A stretch of DNA of 37,650 bases from Chitinophagaceae bacterium (lineage in GTDB: Bacteria; Bacteroidota; Bacteroidia; Chitinophagales; Chitinophagaceae): positions 1 to 37,650 of the forward strand of contig JAFBAN010000173.1 of the NCBI GenBank assembly GCA_019247775.1, given 5' to 3'. Shown here piece by piece: positions 1-8,096 of this stretch. The translations under genes and the position numbers were made by a program. Under the pieces are notes generated by a model. The model ran no database searches. It worked only from the letters and a program-made list of their open reading frames with translations, and was not told where the DNA came from. The number at the start of each line of letters is the position of its first letter. Position 1 is the first letter of the stretch.

Positions 1-90
1 CCAGACTCCAGACTGGAGTTCATTGGTCATCGAGCTGCCTATACATTACAGCCCTACTCCTAACTCCTAACTCCTAACTCCAGACTGAAT
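1..90. repeat. Heptad repeat, CTCCTAA/CTCCAGA family (copy 1, cut by window edge)
   Basis: The block at 53-87 is built of 7-bp units (CCTAACT three times, then CCAGACT), and two CCAGACT units sit at 1-14. The same unit vocabulary recurs at 9676-9762 and 16517-16594. The other copies are complete inverted repeats; here the left part is outside the window, so symmetry cannot be judged. The block ends about 45 bp before the uppS start. Confidence 0.8.
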
Positions 91-117
91 TAATTCCGCT
101 CAAACCGTTGATTTTGC

Positions 118-125
118 TAAATTTG
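118..125 (+). promoter_or_regulatory. Candidate -7 box upstream of uppS
   Basis: TAAATTTG matches the Bacteroidota -7 consensus TAnnTTTG exactly. It lies only 8 bp before the ATG at 134, so the transcript would be almost leaderless. No convincing -33 TTTG is seen at the expected spacing. Motif match only. Confidence 0.4.
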
Positions 126-133
126 CCGCCTTA

Positions 134-913
134 ATGGAACAGGCAAACTCAGAGTCAGGTTTATTAGGGCGGATCGATAAGGAACGATTGCCACACCACA
201 TTGCCATTATCATGGATGGAAATGGACGCTGGGCCCAGGAAAAAGGGCAGGAGCGGCTTTATGGCCATTACCAGGGGGTGGAAAGCGTCCGCAATATCGT
301 GGAAGGCTGTGCCGAGCTTGGGATCCATTATCTCACACTTTACGCATTCAGCACTGAAAACTGGGACCGCCCGCAGCGGGAAGTGGAGGGGTTGATGACC
401 CTGCTGGTAGACACCATCCGCAAGGAAGTGCCTACGCTCAACAAGAACAATATCCGTTTACACGTGATCGGCGACCTGGGTATGCTTCCTAAATTCGCGA
501 GCGATGAATTGCAGGAGGCGCTGGATATGACCAGGGCCAATACCGGTCTGAACCTGGTAATGGCACTGAGTTACAGCAGCCGCTGGGAGCTCGTAAATGC
601 CGTTAAAAATATCGGCCTGGACGTGAAAGCCGGCAAAGTAGACCCTTCAACGATCACACAGGATACTCTGCAGCAATACCTGACCACCAGCGAATTTCCC
701 GATCCCGAACTGATGATCCGTACGAGCGGCGAATACCGCATCAGTAATTTCCTGCTTTATCAACTGGCATATGCCGAACTATATTTTACCAACACCCGCT
801 GGCCCGATTTCCGGAAAGACAACCTGTACGAAGCCATTATCGACTTCCAGGCGCGCGAAAGGAGATTCGGCAAGACCGGTCAACAAATAGAGGAGGAAAC
901 CCAATTGGCATAG
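134..913 (+). CDS. uppS: Isoprenyl transferase (undecaprenyl diphosphate synthase)
   Basis: This cis-prenyltransferase condenses isopentenyl diphosphate units onto farnesyl diphosphate to make the C55 lipid carrier for peptidoglycan and O-glycan synthesis, acting in the cytoplasm at the membrane face. The 259-residue length is normal for the family. The N-terminal signature MDGNGRWA follows at residues 27-34, with catalytic Asp28. The C-terminal signature RTSGEYRISNFLLYQ, which binds the pyrophosphate of IPP, is present near residue 196. It is followed after about 100 bp by bamA, a neighbour order common in Bacteroidota. The first ATG is preferred because the family has a short variable N-terminus before HIAIIMDG. 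Confidence 0.96.
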   Translation: MEQANSESGLLGRIDKERLPHHIAIIMDGNGRWAQEKGQERLYGHYQGVESVRNIVEGCAELGIHYLTLYAFSTENWDRPQREVEGLMTLLVDTIRKEVPTLNKNNIRLHVIGDLGMLPKFASDELQEALDMTRANTGLNLVMALSYSSRWELVNAVKNIGLDVKAGKVDPSTITQDTLQQYLTTSEFPDPELMIRTSGEYRISNFLLYQLAYAELYFTNTRWPDFRKDNLYEAIIDFQARERRFGKTGQQIEEETQLA

Positions 914-1012
914 CTGATACACCCAGTTTTACCCCCTTCTGAGAGCGGTTGATTTAACAAAGACTTTTAATTATTCCCGTTAATTTGCCCCGCTTATACA
1001 ACCTGAACCAGA

Positions 1013-3787
1013 ATGCTGAAGGGGGGAGTCTCAGCCAGCAATATCAAACCGAAACGGATGCAGAAAGTGTACAAATTCTTAGTGTTGGCTTTAGTAACAT
1101 CGCTCGTGAGTCTCCCGGCCAGGTCGCAGCAGACCGATACCACTGTAACCGATATCCATGTTGACCTCCTCAATCTTTTTAATCAGAAAGTTTCCCGCAA
1201 ATACAAGGTAGCTGCCGTGAAGGTAACGGGCAACGTTAACTTCGATGAGAACCTGGTGCTCTCCATTGCCAATATCAATGTTGGCGATGAGATCTCTATT
1301 CCTGACGGTGATAATTTTTCCAAGGCGATCACCAAACTCTGGGGACAGAATTATTTCTCTAATGTAGAGATCTTCATCACCAAACTCGAGGGTAAAAACA
1401 TCGATGTGGAGATCGCGGTAACGGAAAGGCCGCGTTTGTCGAAATTCTATTTCAGGAATATCCCGAAAGGCCAGGCCGAGGAACTATCGGGCAAAACAGG
1501 ATTGATCCCCAACCGCGTGATCACCGAGAACATGAAGATCTCGGCGGTAGAAGCCATCAAGAAATTCTATGGTGAAAAAGGTTTCCGTGATACGCGGGTT
1601 ACGATCGTGGAACGCAAAGACACCACTTTCGGCAATACCCTGGCGCTGGATTTCGTGATCGACAAAGGCCCGAAAGTTAAGATCAACAATATCAATTTCG
1701 GCGGCAATACCATCGAAGACACCAGGCTGAAAAAGCAGTTGAAAGATACCAAGGAGAAATCCAGGCTTACGCTGCATCCGGTGGAGGATAAGGCGATGAT
1801 CGTATCCACCAAAAAATACAAGTTCCAGCAATACCTCGCCGACAAAGGATTCCTCTCGTACAGCAGAACAAAGCGTGTGCTCGATCCTTACCTGCGGCTT
1901 AAACTCAGTTCCGCAAAATTTGATGAGAAAAAATACGGGGATGATAAGGAGAAGCTGCTGGAATATTACAACTCACTTGGCTACCGCGATGCGGTTATCG
2001 AAAAAGATACCGTGTACCATACCAGCCGCGGCGATCTCAATATCGATCTGAGAGTAAACGAGGGCCATAAATATTACTTCGGCAATATCAGCTGGAGAGG
2101 CAATACCAAATATGCCGATTCGGTGCTTACCGCTATACTGGGTATCCGCAAAGGCGATGTATACAACCTCGCCATCCTGAACAAAAAACTCGGAAAAGAT
2201 GCCGGCCCCGAAGGCGGCGATATCAGCGGACTTTACCAGGACGACGGATACTTGTTCTTCCGGACAGAACCAGTAGAAACTGCTGTGTATAACGATACGA
2301 TCGATTACGAGATCCGGATCGTTGAGGGCCCGCAGGCTACGATCAAAAATGTACGGATCACGGGTAATGACCGTACCAAGGAATATGTGGTGCGCCGCGA
2401 ATTGCGTACTATCCCCGGCGAAAAATTCCGTCGCTCCGACCTGGTGCGTTCGGTGCGTGAACTTTCGCAGCTGAACTATTTCAATCCTGAAAAAATAAAT
2501 CCTGTTCCCATCCCCAACCCGGAAGACGGAACAGTGGATATCAATTACGGCCTTGAGGAGAAATCGAGCGATCAGCTTGAGCTTAGTGCGGGCTGGGGCG
2601 GATCTATCGGTCTTACGGGAACACTGGGTGTATCCTTCAACAACTTCTCCATCCGCAATATCTTTCACAAATCGGCCTGGGATCCTTTACCGATGGGTGA
2701 TGGCCAGAAACTGAGCCTGCGGGTGCAGAGCAACGGTAAAGCATTCCGCTCCTATAACTTTTCGTTCACCGAACCTTGGCTGGGCGGCAAGAAAAGGAAT
2801 GCGCTTACGCTGAGCATCTACAATACGAAATACGGACAGACCTACGACCCGCTTACCGGTCTGTATGATCCCAGCATTGCAGATACCAGGTATATTTCTA
2901 CCACCGGCGCCACGGTAAGCCTTTCCAAGCAGTTGAAATGGCCGGATGACTTTTTCTCGCTCTCTGTAGGATTGAACTATACACGTTACAAGCTCAGCAA
3001 CTACCTGATCGACCCTACCAACCTGCCGGGTTTTGAGAATGGCGTGGTGAACAACCTGAACTTCAGGATCGCACTGCAGCGTTCTTCTGTCGATAACCCT
3101 TTGTTTGCGCGCAGTGGTTCCACCTTCCTGCTGAGCCTTGCCGTTACGCCGCCATATTCGCTGATCGATAAAGGAATTCTCACTGCAGAAAATCCGTACA
3201 AATTCATCGAGTACCATAAATGGAGATTCAATGGCGAATGGTATGTGCCGTTGGGTAAACCGGTGGGTGAGGATCACAAGCAATTTGTGCTGAAAGCTTC
3301 TGCCAAATATGGTTTCCTCGGGAGGTTCAACCCGGCGCTGAAGATCTCTCCTTTCGAAAGGTTCCAGTTGGGTGATGCGGGTCTGAGCAACCAGTTTGCC
3401 TTATTGGGTTACGATATCATCGCACACCGAGGTTACCCGGTTTATGATAATTCCGATCCGCGTATCAATCCTGATAAGCAGACGGCAAGCCAGTATTTCA
3501 CCATCTTCAACAAATACACCCTGGAAATGCGGTACCCGCTCAGTCTCAATCCAAGCAGCACCATCTATGCGCTCGGATTTTTTGAGGCGGCCAATGGCTG
3601 GTACTCGTTCAAAGATTATAATCCCTTCAAACTCAGGCGTTCGGTTGGTATCGGCATGCGTTTCTTCCTGCCGATGTTCGGCCTGCTCGGGTTTGATTAT
3701 GGCATAGGATTGGATAGGTTGACGCCCGGAGGCTCTACCAAAGATGCGTCGAGGTTTACCTTTATGCTTGGTTTCGAGCCCGAATAA
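1013..3787 (+). CDS. bamA: Outer membrane protein assembly factor BamA
   Basis: BamA is the Omp85-family core of the machine that folds beta-barrel proteins into the outer membrane. The 924-residue product has a signal peptide ending near ARSQ (about residue 39), then a periplasmic half with repeated POTRA-like segments (about residues 60-500). The C-terminal half is rich in alternating aromatic strands typical of a 16-strand barrel. It ends in a strand with a near-terminal Phe (MLGFEPE). The ATG at 1058 would give a tighter signal peptide (MQKVYKFLVLALV) and is an equally plausible start. Two skp/ompH genes follow, as expected for chaperones that feed clients to BamA. A weak -7-like sequence TTAATTTG lies at 980-987. 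Confidence 0.95.
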   Translation: MLKGGVSASNIKPKRMQKVYKFLVLALVTSLVSLPARSQQTDTTVTDIHVDLLNLFNQKVSRKYKVAAVKVTGNVNFDENLVLSIANINVGDEISIPDGDNFSKAITKLWGQNYFSNVEIFITKLEGKNIDVEIAVTERPRLSKFYFRNIPKGQAEELSGKTGLIPNRVITENMKISAVEAIKKFYGEKGFRDTRVTIVERKDTTFGNTLALDFVIDKGPKVKINNINFGGNTIEDTRLKKQLKDTKEKSRLTLHPVEDKAMIVSTKKYKFQQYLADKGFLSYSRTKRVLDPYLRLKLSSAKFDEKKYGDDKEKLLEYYNSLGYRDAVIEKDTVYHTSRGDLNIDLRVNEGHKYYFGNISWRGNTKYADSVLTAILGIRKGDVYNLAILNKKLGKDAGPEGGDISGLYQDDGYLFFRTEPVETAVYNDTIDYEIRIVEGPQATIKNVRITGNDRTKEYVVRRELRTIPGEKFRRSDLVRSVRELSQLNYFNPEKINPVPIPNPEDGTVDINYGLEEKSSDQLELSAGWGGSIGLTGTLGVSFNNFSIRNIFHKSAWDPLPMGDGQKLSLRVQSNGKAFRSYNFSFTEPWLGGKKRNALTLSIYNTKYGQTYDPLTGLYDPSIADTRYISTTGATVSLSKQLKWPDDFFSLSVGLNYTRYKLSNYLIDPTNLPGFENGVVNNLNFRIALQRSSVDNPLFARSGSTFLLSLAVTPPYSLIDKGILTAENPYKFIEYHKWRFNGEWYVPLGKPVGEDHKQFVLKASAKYGFLGRFNPALKISPFERFQLGDAGLSNQFALLGYDIIAHRGYPVYDNSDPRINPDKQTASQYFTIFNKYTLEMRYPLSLNPSSTIYALGFFEAANGWYSFKDYNPFKLRRSVGIGMRFFLPMFGLLGFDYGIGLDRLTPGGSTKDASRFTFMLGFEPE

Positions 3788-3809
3788 ACTCAAACCTAAA
3801 CCTACGTTT

Positions 3810-4322
3810 ATGAAAAAGACATTCTTGCTCGCCCTCGCTTTCACAGCTGTTTGCTTTACCGTTAAGGCCCAGCGCTATGCGGTGATCGATACGAAATATA
3901 TCCTTAACAAGATACCCGAGTATAAAGATGCCGACAGGAAACTCCAGCAGATCGGCGAACAGTGGCAGAAGGAAATAGATGATAAACAGGCACAGCTCGA
4001 CAAAATGTATAAGAACTATGAGGCCGAGCAGTTTATGCTTACAGACGACCTGAAGAAGAAAAGAGAGGACGAACTGTTTACACGCGAAAAGGAGATCCGC
4101 GACCTGCAGAAACGCCGTTTCGGCTATGAGGGCGACCTGTTCAGGGAAAGGCAGCGACTCGTGAAACCCGTGCAGGACAAGGTTTACAACGCTGTGCAGA
4201 AGCTGGCCGTGGCCCGCTCTTATGATTTCATACTGGATAAAAGTGAAGGAATTACCATTATATTTGCCGACCCCAAACTGGACAAGAGCGATGATGTGCT
4301 GAAGGAAATGGGGATTAAATAA
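3810..4322 (+). CDS. OmpH/Skp-family periplasmic chaperone (first copy)
   Basis: Skp-like proteins hold unfolded outer-membrane proteins in the periplasm for delivery to BamA. The start at 3810 gives MKKTFLLALAFTAVCF and a cleavable signal ending near KAQ. A short beta segment (RYAVIDTKYILNKIPEY) follows, then a long charged helical hairpin rich in Lys, Glu and Gln (about residues 40-125), and a C-terminal strand region containing YDFILDKSEGITIIFAD. This is the OmpH order of elements. The gene begins 22 bp after bamA and is followed 35 bp later by a second, diverged OmpH-like gene, so the three probably form one transcript. An upstream in-frame ATG at 3744 overlaps bamA and was not chosen. 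Confidence 0.9.
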   Translation: MKKTFLLALAFTAVCFTVKAQRYAVIDTKYILNKIPEYKDADRKLQQIGEQWQKEIDDKQAQLDKMYKNYEAEQFMLTDDLKKKREDELFTREKEIRDLQKRRFGYEGDLFRERQRLVKPVQDKVYNAVQKLAVARSYDFILDKSEGITIIFADPKLDKSDDVLKEMGIK

Positions 4323-4357
4323 ACAGAAAACAATCCATTTATAAACTCTCAACTACA

Positions 4358-4945
4358 ATGAAGAAATTATTATTTGTGTGTGTGGTACTTGCTGCCAGCT
4401 TTTTGACTGCAAACACCGCCAGTGCCCAAACCAAGATCGGGTATTTCGATGAGGAATCAGTGCTGGGCGCTATCCCGGGAATTGGCAAAGTAGATTCCCT
4501 GATGCAGATCTTTGTGAACGATTCTATCGGCGGCGAATACAACTACCGCATTGGTGAATACCAGCGTGCAGACAGCACTTTCAAGAAGGATTCGATCAAC
4601 CTGAAAGGCAAAGCCCTCGAACTGGCTGTAAGGGACCTGAACCAGAAAAGAGCGATCCTCGTTAACTGGCAGCAATATGCCACGCAAATGCGCGATGCGA
4701 AACTGGAGCAGCTGTTGAATCCTTACCGCAGCAGGATTGCAGAAGCCCTCAAGCAGGTAGTTGCTGAAAACAAATACACACTTGTAATAAACCAGTCGGC
4801 TTTGTCTACGCTTATCCAACCCCCTATATCGGATAACCTGTCGATCAGGGTGGCTATGAAAATGAAATTGCCTTTACCGAAAGAGATCGAAGACGCCTTC
4901 AGGGCCGCAACCGGTGGTGGCGGAACAACAGCGCCAAAGAAATAA
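4358..4945 (+). CDS. OmpH/Skp-family periplasmic chaperone (second copy)
   Basis: This is a second Skp-like protein of 195 residues. It has a signal peptide (MKKLLFVCVVLAASFLTANTASAQ), then KIGYFDEESVLGAIPG, which parallels the first strand of the preceding copy. A helical arm region with DLNQKRAILVNWQQ follows, and then a C-terminal strand (YTLVINQSAL). It differs from copy 1 by a longer tail ending in a Gly/Thr/Lys-rich stretch (GGGGTTAPKK). Tandem, diverged skp genes after bamA are usual in Bacteroidota and may serve different clients. A terminator-like hairpin lies just downstream. Confidence 0.88.
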   Translation: MKKLLFVCVVLAASFLTANTASAQTKIGYFDEESVLGAIPGIGKVDSLMQIFVNDSIGGEYNYRIGEYQRADSTFKKDSINLKGKALELAVRDLNQKRAILVNWQQYATQMRDAKLEQLLNPYRSRIAEALKQVVAENKYTLVINQSALSTLIQPPISDNLSIRVAMKMKLPLPKEIEDAFRAATGGGGTTAPKK

Positions 4946-4971
4946 CCGCGATTTCCGAATAAATGATATTG

Positions 4972-5005
4972 AGAACCCTGTGCCAGTCGCAGGGTTCTTA
5001 TTTTT
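4972..5005 (+). terminator. Rho-independent terminator after the bamA-skp-skp cluster
   Basis: A perfect 9-bp stem, AGAACCCTG with CAGGGTTCT, encloses a 9-nt loop and is followed by TATTTTT. The T-tract ends 6 bp before the murI ATG, so murI must be transcribed by read-through or from a promoter inside or just before the hairpin. Confidence 0.8.
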
Positions 5006-5011
5006 GTATCT

Positions 5012-5848
5012 ATGCAGGCAAAATCCCCGATCGGCGTATTTGACAGCGGCTATGGCGGCCTCACGGTGCTGAAAGAGATCGTGCATACACTGCCGCAGTA
5101 CGATTATATCTATCTAGGCGACAATGCGCGCGCGCCCTACGGTCCGCGTTCATTCGAGACGGTGTACCATTATACGCTCGAATGCGTGCAGTGGTTTTTC
5201 AGGCAGGGCTGTGAGCTGGTTGTGCTTGCCTGCAATACCGCCTCGGCAAAAGCCCTGCGTACGATCCAGCAGAAAGACCTGGCGAAGATCGATCCCGACA
5301 AACGGGTATTGGGCGTGATCAGGCCCACCACGGAGATCATCGGTCAATATTCCAGAACAGGCGAAGTAGGCATTCTCGGCACCAGCGGAACGGTGATCAG
5401 TGAAAGCTACCCGATAGAGATCGCAAAATTCTTCCCGCAGATCAAAGTGTACCAGGAAGCCTGCCCCATGTGGGTGCCGCTGGTGGAGAACAACGAATAC
5501 GATAAGCCGGGCGCGGATTATTTTATCAGTCAGCATCTCGATGCACTGATGGCGCGTTCGGAAAAAATAGATACCGTACTGCTGGCCTGTACGCATTATC
5601 CCTTGCTGATAGGTAAGATCCGGCAGCGGCTGCCACAACAGATCAGCATTGTATCGCAGGGCGAGATCGTGGCCGCCAGCCTCGCCGGATATCTGCAGCG
5701 GCACCCGCAGATGAAGGCGAAACTGAGCCGCAACCAGACCCTGAAATTCTGCACCACCGATGATGCGTCAGACTTCGATGCACATGCCAGTATTTTCTTC
5801 GGTGCTGCGGTGCAGTCGCAGCATATAGAACTGGAGGACCAGGGCTGA
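5012..5848 (+). CDS. murI: Glutamate racemase
   Basis: MurI interconverts L- and D-glutamate in the cytoplasm, supplying D-Glu for peptidoglycan precursors. The 278-residue product has the N-terminal motif IGVFDSGYGGLTVL (residues 7-20). It also has the two catalytic cysteine motifs of the Asp/Glu racemase family, ACNTASA in the N-terminal half and ACTHYPLL in the C-terminal half. The start is fixed by the short lead MQAKSP before the first strand. The gene begins 6 bp after a terminator T-tract, which is unusually tight. Downstream lies a repeat-rich gap before rpmH. Confidence 0.95.
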   Translation: MQAKSPIGVFDSGYGGLTVLKEIVHTLPQYDYIYLGDNARAPYGPRSFETVYHYTLECVQWFFRQGCELVVLACNTASAKALRTIQQKDLAKIDPDKRVLGVIRPTTEIIGQYSRTGEVGILGTSGTVISESYPIEIAKFFPQIKVYQEACPMWVPLVENNEYDKPGADYFISQHLDALMARSEKIDTVLLACTHYPLLIGKIRQRLPQQISIVSQGEIVAASLAGYLQRHPQMKAKLSRNQTLKFCTTDDASDFDAHASIFFGAAVQSQHIELEDQG

Positions 5849-5914
5849 AGCGAGGAAGCCTGTGATGGTCGTAGCAGCATTGGTACGACCCGCCAAACTT
5901 TCGAAGTGCGTTGG

Positions 5915-6056
5915 GGGGCTGAAGCCCCATTCTAAGAGCGAGGCCTGATCCCCAACCTGAAGGCTGGGGTTAATGTGCAGTTGATCTGGAAGCTCCACTA
6001 ACCCCAGCCTTCAGGCTGGGGGTTGAGGAATCTTGGTTTCCCGGGCTTTAGCCCCG
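5915..6056. repeat. Nested GGCTGAAGCC / CCAGCCTTCAGGCTGG inverted repeats
   Basis: Four short palindromes lie in one gap: GGGGCTGAAGCCCC (5915-5928), CCCCAACCTGAAGGCTGGGG (5950-5969), CCCCAGCCTTCAGGCTGGGG (6002-6021) and GGGCTTTAGCCCC (6043-6055). The two inner units are inverted copies of each other with one mismatch, and the two outer ones also pair. This gives a nested, BIME-like arrangement. The rest of the 386-bp gap between murI and rpmH has only the rpmH promoter candidate. Confidence 0.85.
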
Positions 6057-6147
6057 ACAGGGGTTCACAAATCGTTAAGAATCAACCACACCCTGGCGCC
6101 GGGCCGAAAAAGTCCGGTTTTTTCAACGCTCCAATCCTGCTTTTCCC

Positions 6148-6155
6148 TACCTTTG
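6148..6155 (+). promoter_or_regulatory. Candidate -7 box for rpmH
   Basis: TACCTTTG is an exact match to TAnnTTTG and lies 80 bp upstream of the rpmH start. A T-rich stretch (6118-6123) lies upstream but is about 4 bp further than the ideal -33 spacing. Motif match only. Confidence 0.45.
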
Positions 6156-6234
6156 CCGTCCTTTCACAGGCAGCAGTATGGTGACTGCGGCATTGAAAAG
6201 AAACATCATTCCGGGTTAGTAAAAAACAAGATCA

Positions 6235-6390
6235 ATGAAACGTACATTCCAACCACATAAGCGTCGCCGCAAAACCGTTCATGGTTTCCGCAAGCGTATG
6301 CAAACTGCCAATGGCCGCAAAGTACTGGCCAGCCGCAGGGCGAAAGGCCGCAAGAAACTGACCGTTTCGAGCGAGAAAGGACTGAAGTAA
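6235..6390 (+). CDS. rpmH: 50S ribosomal protein L34
   Basis: The 51-residue translation starts [20 protein letters not shown] and continues with [20 protein letters not shown], the typical very basic L34 sequence. L34 is a small structural protein of the large ribosomal subunit. It stands immediately upstream of rnpA and yidD, the conserved bacterial order. No dnaA is nearby, so this copy does not mark a recognisable replication origin in the window. The C-terminal tail [11 protein letters not shown] is a few residues longer than in E. coli, as seen in Bacteroidota. Confidence 0.97.
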   Translation: MKRTFQPHKRRRKTVHGFRKRMQTANGRKVLASRRAKGRKKLTVSSEKGLK

Positions 6391-6430
6391 TACCACCTCC
6401 AGCCCTCTTTGAGGGCTTAAGGAAAAATAT

Positions 6431-6458
6431 AGCCTCATCGAAATGATGAGGCTTTTTT
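6431..6458 (+). terminator. Terminator/attenuator hairpin between rpmH and rnpA
   Basis: A perfect 9-bp stem, AGCCTCATC with GATGAGGCT, with loop GAAAT, is followed by six T. A weaker hairpin AGCCCTC-TTT-GAGGGCT precedes it at 6401-6417. The hairpin is 15 bp before the rnpA start and would reduce rnpA expression relative to the much more abundant L34. Confidence 0.8.
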
Positions 6459-6472
6459 AGTTTAGCAGGATA

Positions 6473-6859
6473 ATGGCCGACCGATCATACAGTAAAAAAG
6501 AAAAACTCAAAAGCCGCAAGCGGTTAGGTGAGCTGTTTGCGACAGGCCGCTCGTTCTCTATATTTCCGGTAAAAGTTTTTTTTACCGCCACGGAAATGCA
6601 GGAAAAGGGATCGGTACAGGCCGGAGTAGGCGTAAGCGCGCGCAATTTCAAAAAAGCGGTTGACCGTAACCGGATCAAGCGGTTATTGCGCGAATGTTAT
6701 CGGCTGAATAAAACAGCGCTGACGGAAGCAGCCGCGGCAAAGCATAAGGCACTCGGCGTATTTTTTTTATACGTGGGGAAAGACTTACCTGAATATCCGG
6801 CGCTTACCGAAAAAATGATCGCAGCACTTAACAGGCTTACCGATGAACTCAACCGATAA
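6473..6859 (+). CDS. rnpA: Ribonuclease P protein component
   Basis: RnpA assists the RNase P RNA in maturing tRNA 5' ends. The 128-residue product has the early basic motif [20 protein letters not shown], the central strand [13 protein letters not shown], and the family signature [16 protein letters not shown] (about residues 63-78), the RNR motif that contacts RNA. It lies between rpmH and yidD and overlaps yidD by 17 bp, so those two are translationally coupled. Confidence 0.95.
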   Translation: MADRSYSKKEKLKSRKRLGELFATGRSFSIFPVKVFFTATEMQEKGSVQAGVGVSARNFKKAVDRNRIKRLLRECYRLNKTALTEAAAAKHKALGVFFLYVGKDLPEYPALTEKMIAALNRLTDELNR

Positions 6860-7118
6860 TCAGACAGATAATAACAAGCCCGGGTTCTTCAAATGGATAT
6901 TGATCATACTATCCTATCCGTTCATCCTGCTCATCAAAATATACCAGTACATCATTTCGCCGGTGATCGGTCCGAAATGCCGGTTCACGCCTACCTGTTC
7001 GCATTACGCAACAGAAGCTCTGCAGAAACACGGATTGTTGAAAGGAGGCTGGTTAACGGTAAAACGCATCAGCCGCTGCAGACCGGGCGGAGGGCATGGG
7101 TATGATCCGGTGCCTTGA
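6843..7118 (+). CDS. yidD: Membrane protein insertion efficiency factor YidD
   Basis: YidD is a small membrane-associated protein thought to help YidC insert inner-membrane proteins. The 91-residue product has a hydrophobic amphipathic segment ([18 protein letters not shown]) followed by the conserved [19 protein letters not shown] motif with its Cys residues. It ends with [18 protein letters not shown]. The start overlaps the end of rnpA. yidC itself is not in the window. Confidence 0.95.
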   Translation: MNSTDNQTDNNKPGFFKWILIILSYPFILLIKIYQYIISPVIGPKCRFTPTCSHYATEALQKHGLLKGGWLTVKRISRCRPGGGHGYDPVP

Positions 7119-7130
7119 AGGATTAGTAAT

Positions 7131-7256
7131 GGTACAGTTTGAATATTGGTGTCAGGGTTACCGCCAAGACGCCAAGACGCAAGGCGGTTGTCATCGCGAG
7201 TTTCCTTGGCGTTGCTTTGCGACTCAGCGTCTTCGCGGTTAAATTCAAACTGTACC
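7131..7256. repeat. Inverted repeat with TACCGC-type inner arms (empty pair)
   Basis: The outer arms GGTACAGTTTGAAT (7131-7144) and ATTCAAACTGTACC (7243-7256) are perfect 14-bp inverted copies. Inside, TTACCGCCAAGACGCCAAG (from 7159) faces a complementary arm ending CTTCGCGGTTAA (7231-7242). Both inner arms read ACCGC-nAAGACGC when oriented the same way. The family resembles the arms around the GxxExxY gene at 32055-32528. No ORF lies between the arms. Confidence 0.8.
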
Positions 7257-7263
7257 GTACCAA

Positions 7264-7336
7264 GGATTTTGGAATTGGAAATAGGGAATTGAAATAATTA
7301 GATTCAGCAATTTCGAATTTCCCAATTCCAAAATCC
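7264..7336. repeat. Perfect 15-bp inverted repeat GGATTTTGGAATTGG
   Basis: GGATTTTGGAATTGG (7264-7278) is mirrored by CCAATTCCAAAATCC (7322-7336), with additional A/T-rich partial pairing (GGGAATT and AATTTCCC) inside. The right arm ends directly at the stop codon of the lipoprotein gene at 7337. It could act as a terminator-like hairpin for that gene. Confidence 0.8.
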
Positions 7337-7936
7337 CTAAATTTTCTTCCCTACAGTCAGCGCCTCCATCTTCGCCACCATATCGCGGATCTCCTTGATG
7401 CTGTAGAAGCGGTATACTTCCGGGTCTTTGCCGTTCACTTTTTCGGCTGAGGTCATCTGGTGATAAGGACCTACGATCTGTGCGTCGAGATTGCCGGTGA
7501 TGCGGGTGGCATATTTGGGAAGAATAAAGAAATTCTTATTTGCCTCGCTTACATTTTTTCCTTCCATCAGCTGGTGTAAGGAATCTATACGGTGCTTCAG
7601 GTTTTCCTGGCTGATGCTGGTATTAGCCTTTGCAGGGTCTGCATATTTCTGGAAACTGCCGATAATGGTGTCGTTCATCACATTAACGATGTACACCCCA
7701 TTCTCTTTGATCTGAACAGTGGCTTCACCTGCCGGCGTATTCAGTTTGAATGTATGTTCTCCGCCGCCCAACACGAACATCTTCTCATTCCTTCCGGCGC
7801 CTTCTTTGCCGGTAATGATCTTCGTGTCTGTATTGATATCAGCTTCGCCCTTGCTCATAACGATTACTTTCTTGGCGCTGTCGTTGCACGAGGCAAGGAG
7901 GCTGATGACTGTGAGAAGCGCGAACAGTTTTTTCAT
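7337..7936 (-). CDS. Lipoprotein of unknown function
   Basis: The 199-residue product begins MKKLFALLTVISLLASC, a lipoprotein signal with lipidated Cys17, so it should be anchored in the envelope. The mature part contains a beta-rich segment (about residues 25-95, GEHTFKLNTPAGEATVQIKE). A helical segment around KHRIDSLHQLMEGKNV follows, and then a C-terminal region ending REIRDM-type helix and GKKI. I do not recognise the family. It faces away from sodA across a 9-bp-unit repeat and its stop codon touches an inverted repeat. Confidence 0.75.
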   Translation of the reverse strand: MKKLFALLTVISLLASCNDSAKKVIVMSKGEADINTDTKIITGKEGAGRNEKMFVLGGGEHTFKLNTPAGEATVQIKENGVYIVNVMNDTIIGSFQKYADPAKANTSISQENLKHRIDSLHQLMEGKNVSEANKNFFILPKYATRITGNLDAQIVGPYHQMTSAEKVNGKDPEVYRFYSIKEIRDMVAKMEALTVGKKI

Positions 7937-7946
7937 GGAAGTGGGT

Positions 7947-8096
7947 AGAGGGAGTTAAAGTGGTTAAAGTAGGTAAAGTGGTTAAAATAGTAAAGGGTTA
8001 AAGCAGGTAAACTGGTCAGGCCGTAATGCTAAATTACTTTTTTTAACCACTTAACCTATTTTAACCCTTCTAACCCTTCTAACCCTTTTAACCTCA
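7947..8096. repeat. Inverted array of about 9-bp TTAACCCTTC / GTGGTTAAAG units
   Basis: The left arm has units like AGTGGTTAA, AGTAGGTAA and AGTGGTTAA (about 7955-8010). The right arm has TAACCCTTC, TAACCCTTC and TAACCCTTT (about 8041-8093). The arms are complementary in bulk. The spacing is 8-9 bp rather than the 7 bp of other arrays in this window. The right end TCA (8094-8096) is the sodA stop codon read on the minus strand. Confidence 0.85.

Noticed and set aside
6235..7118. rpmH-rnpA region as a replication origin
   Set aside because: No dnaA, dnaN or DnaA-box cluster is in the window; the rpmH-rnpA-yidD order alone does not locate oriC.
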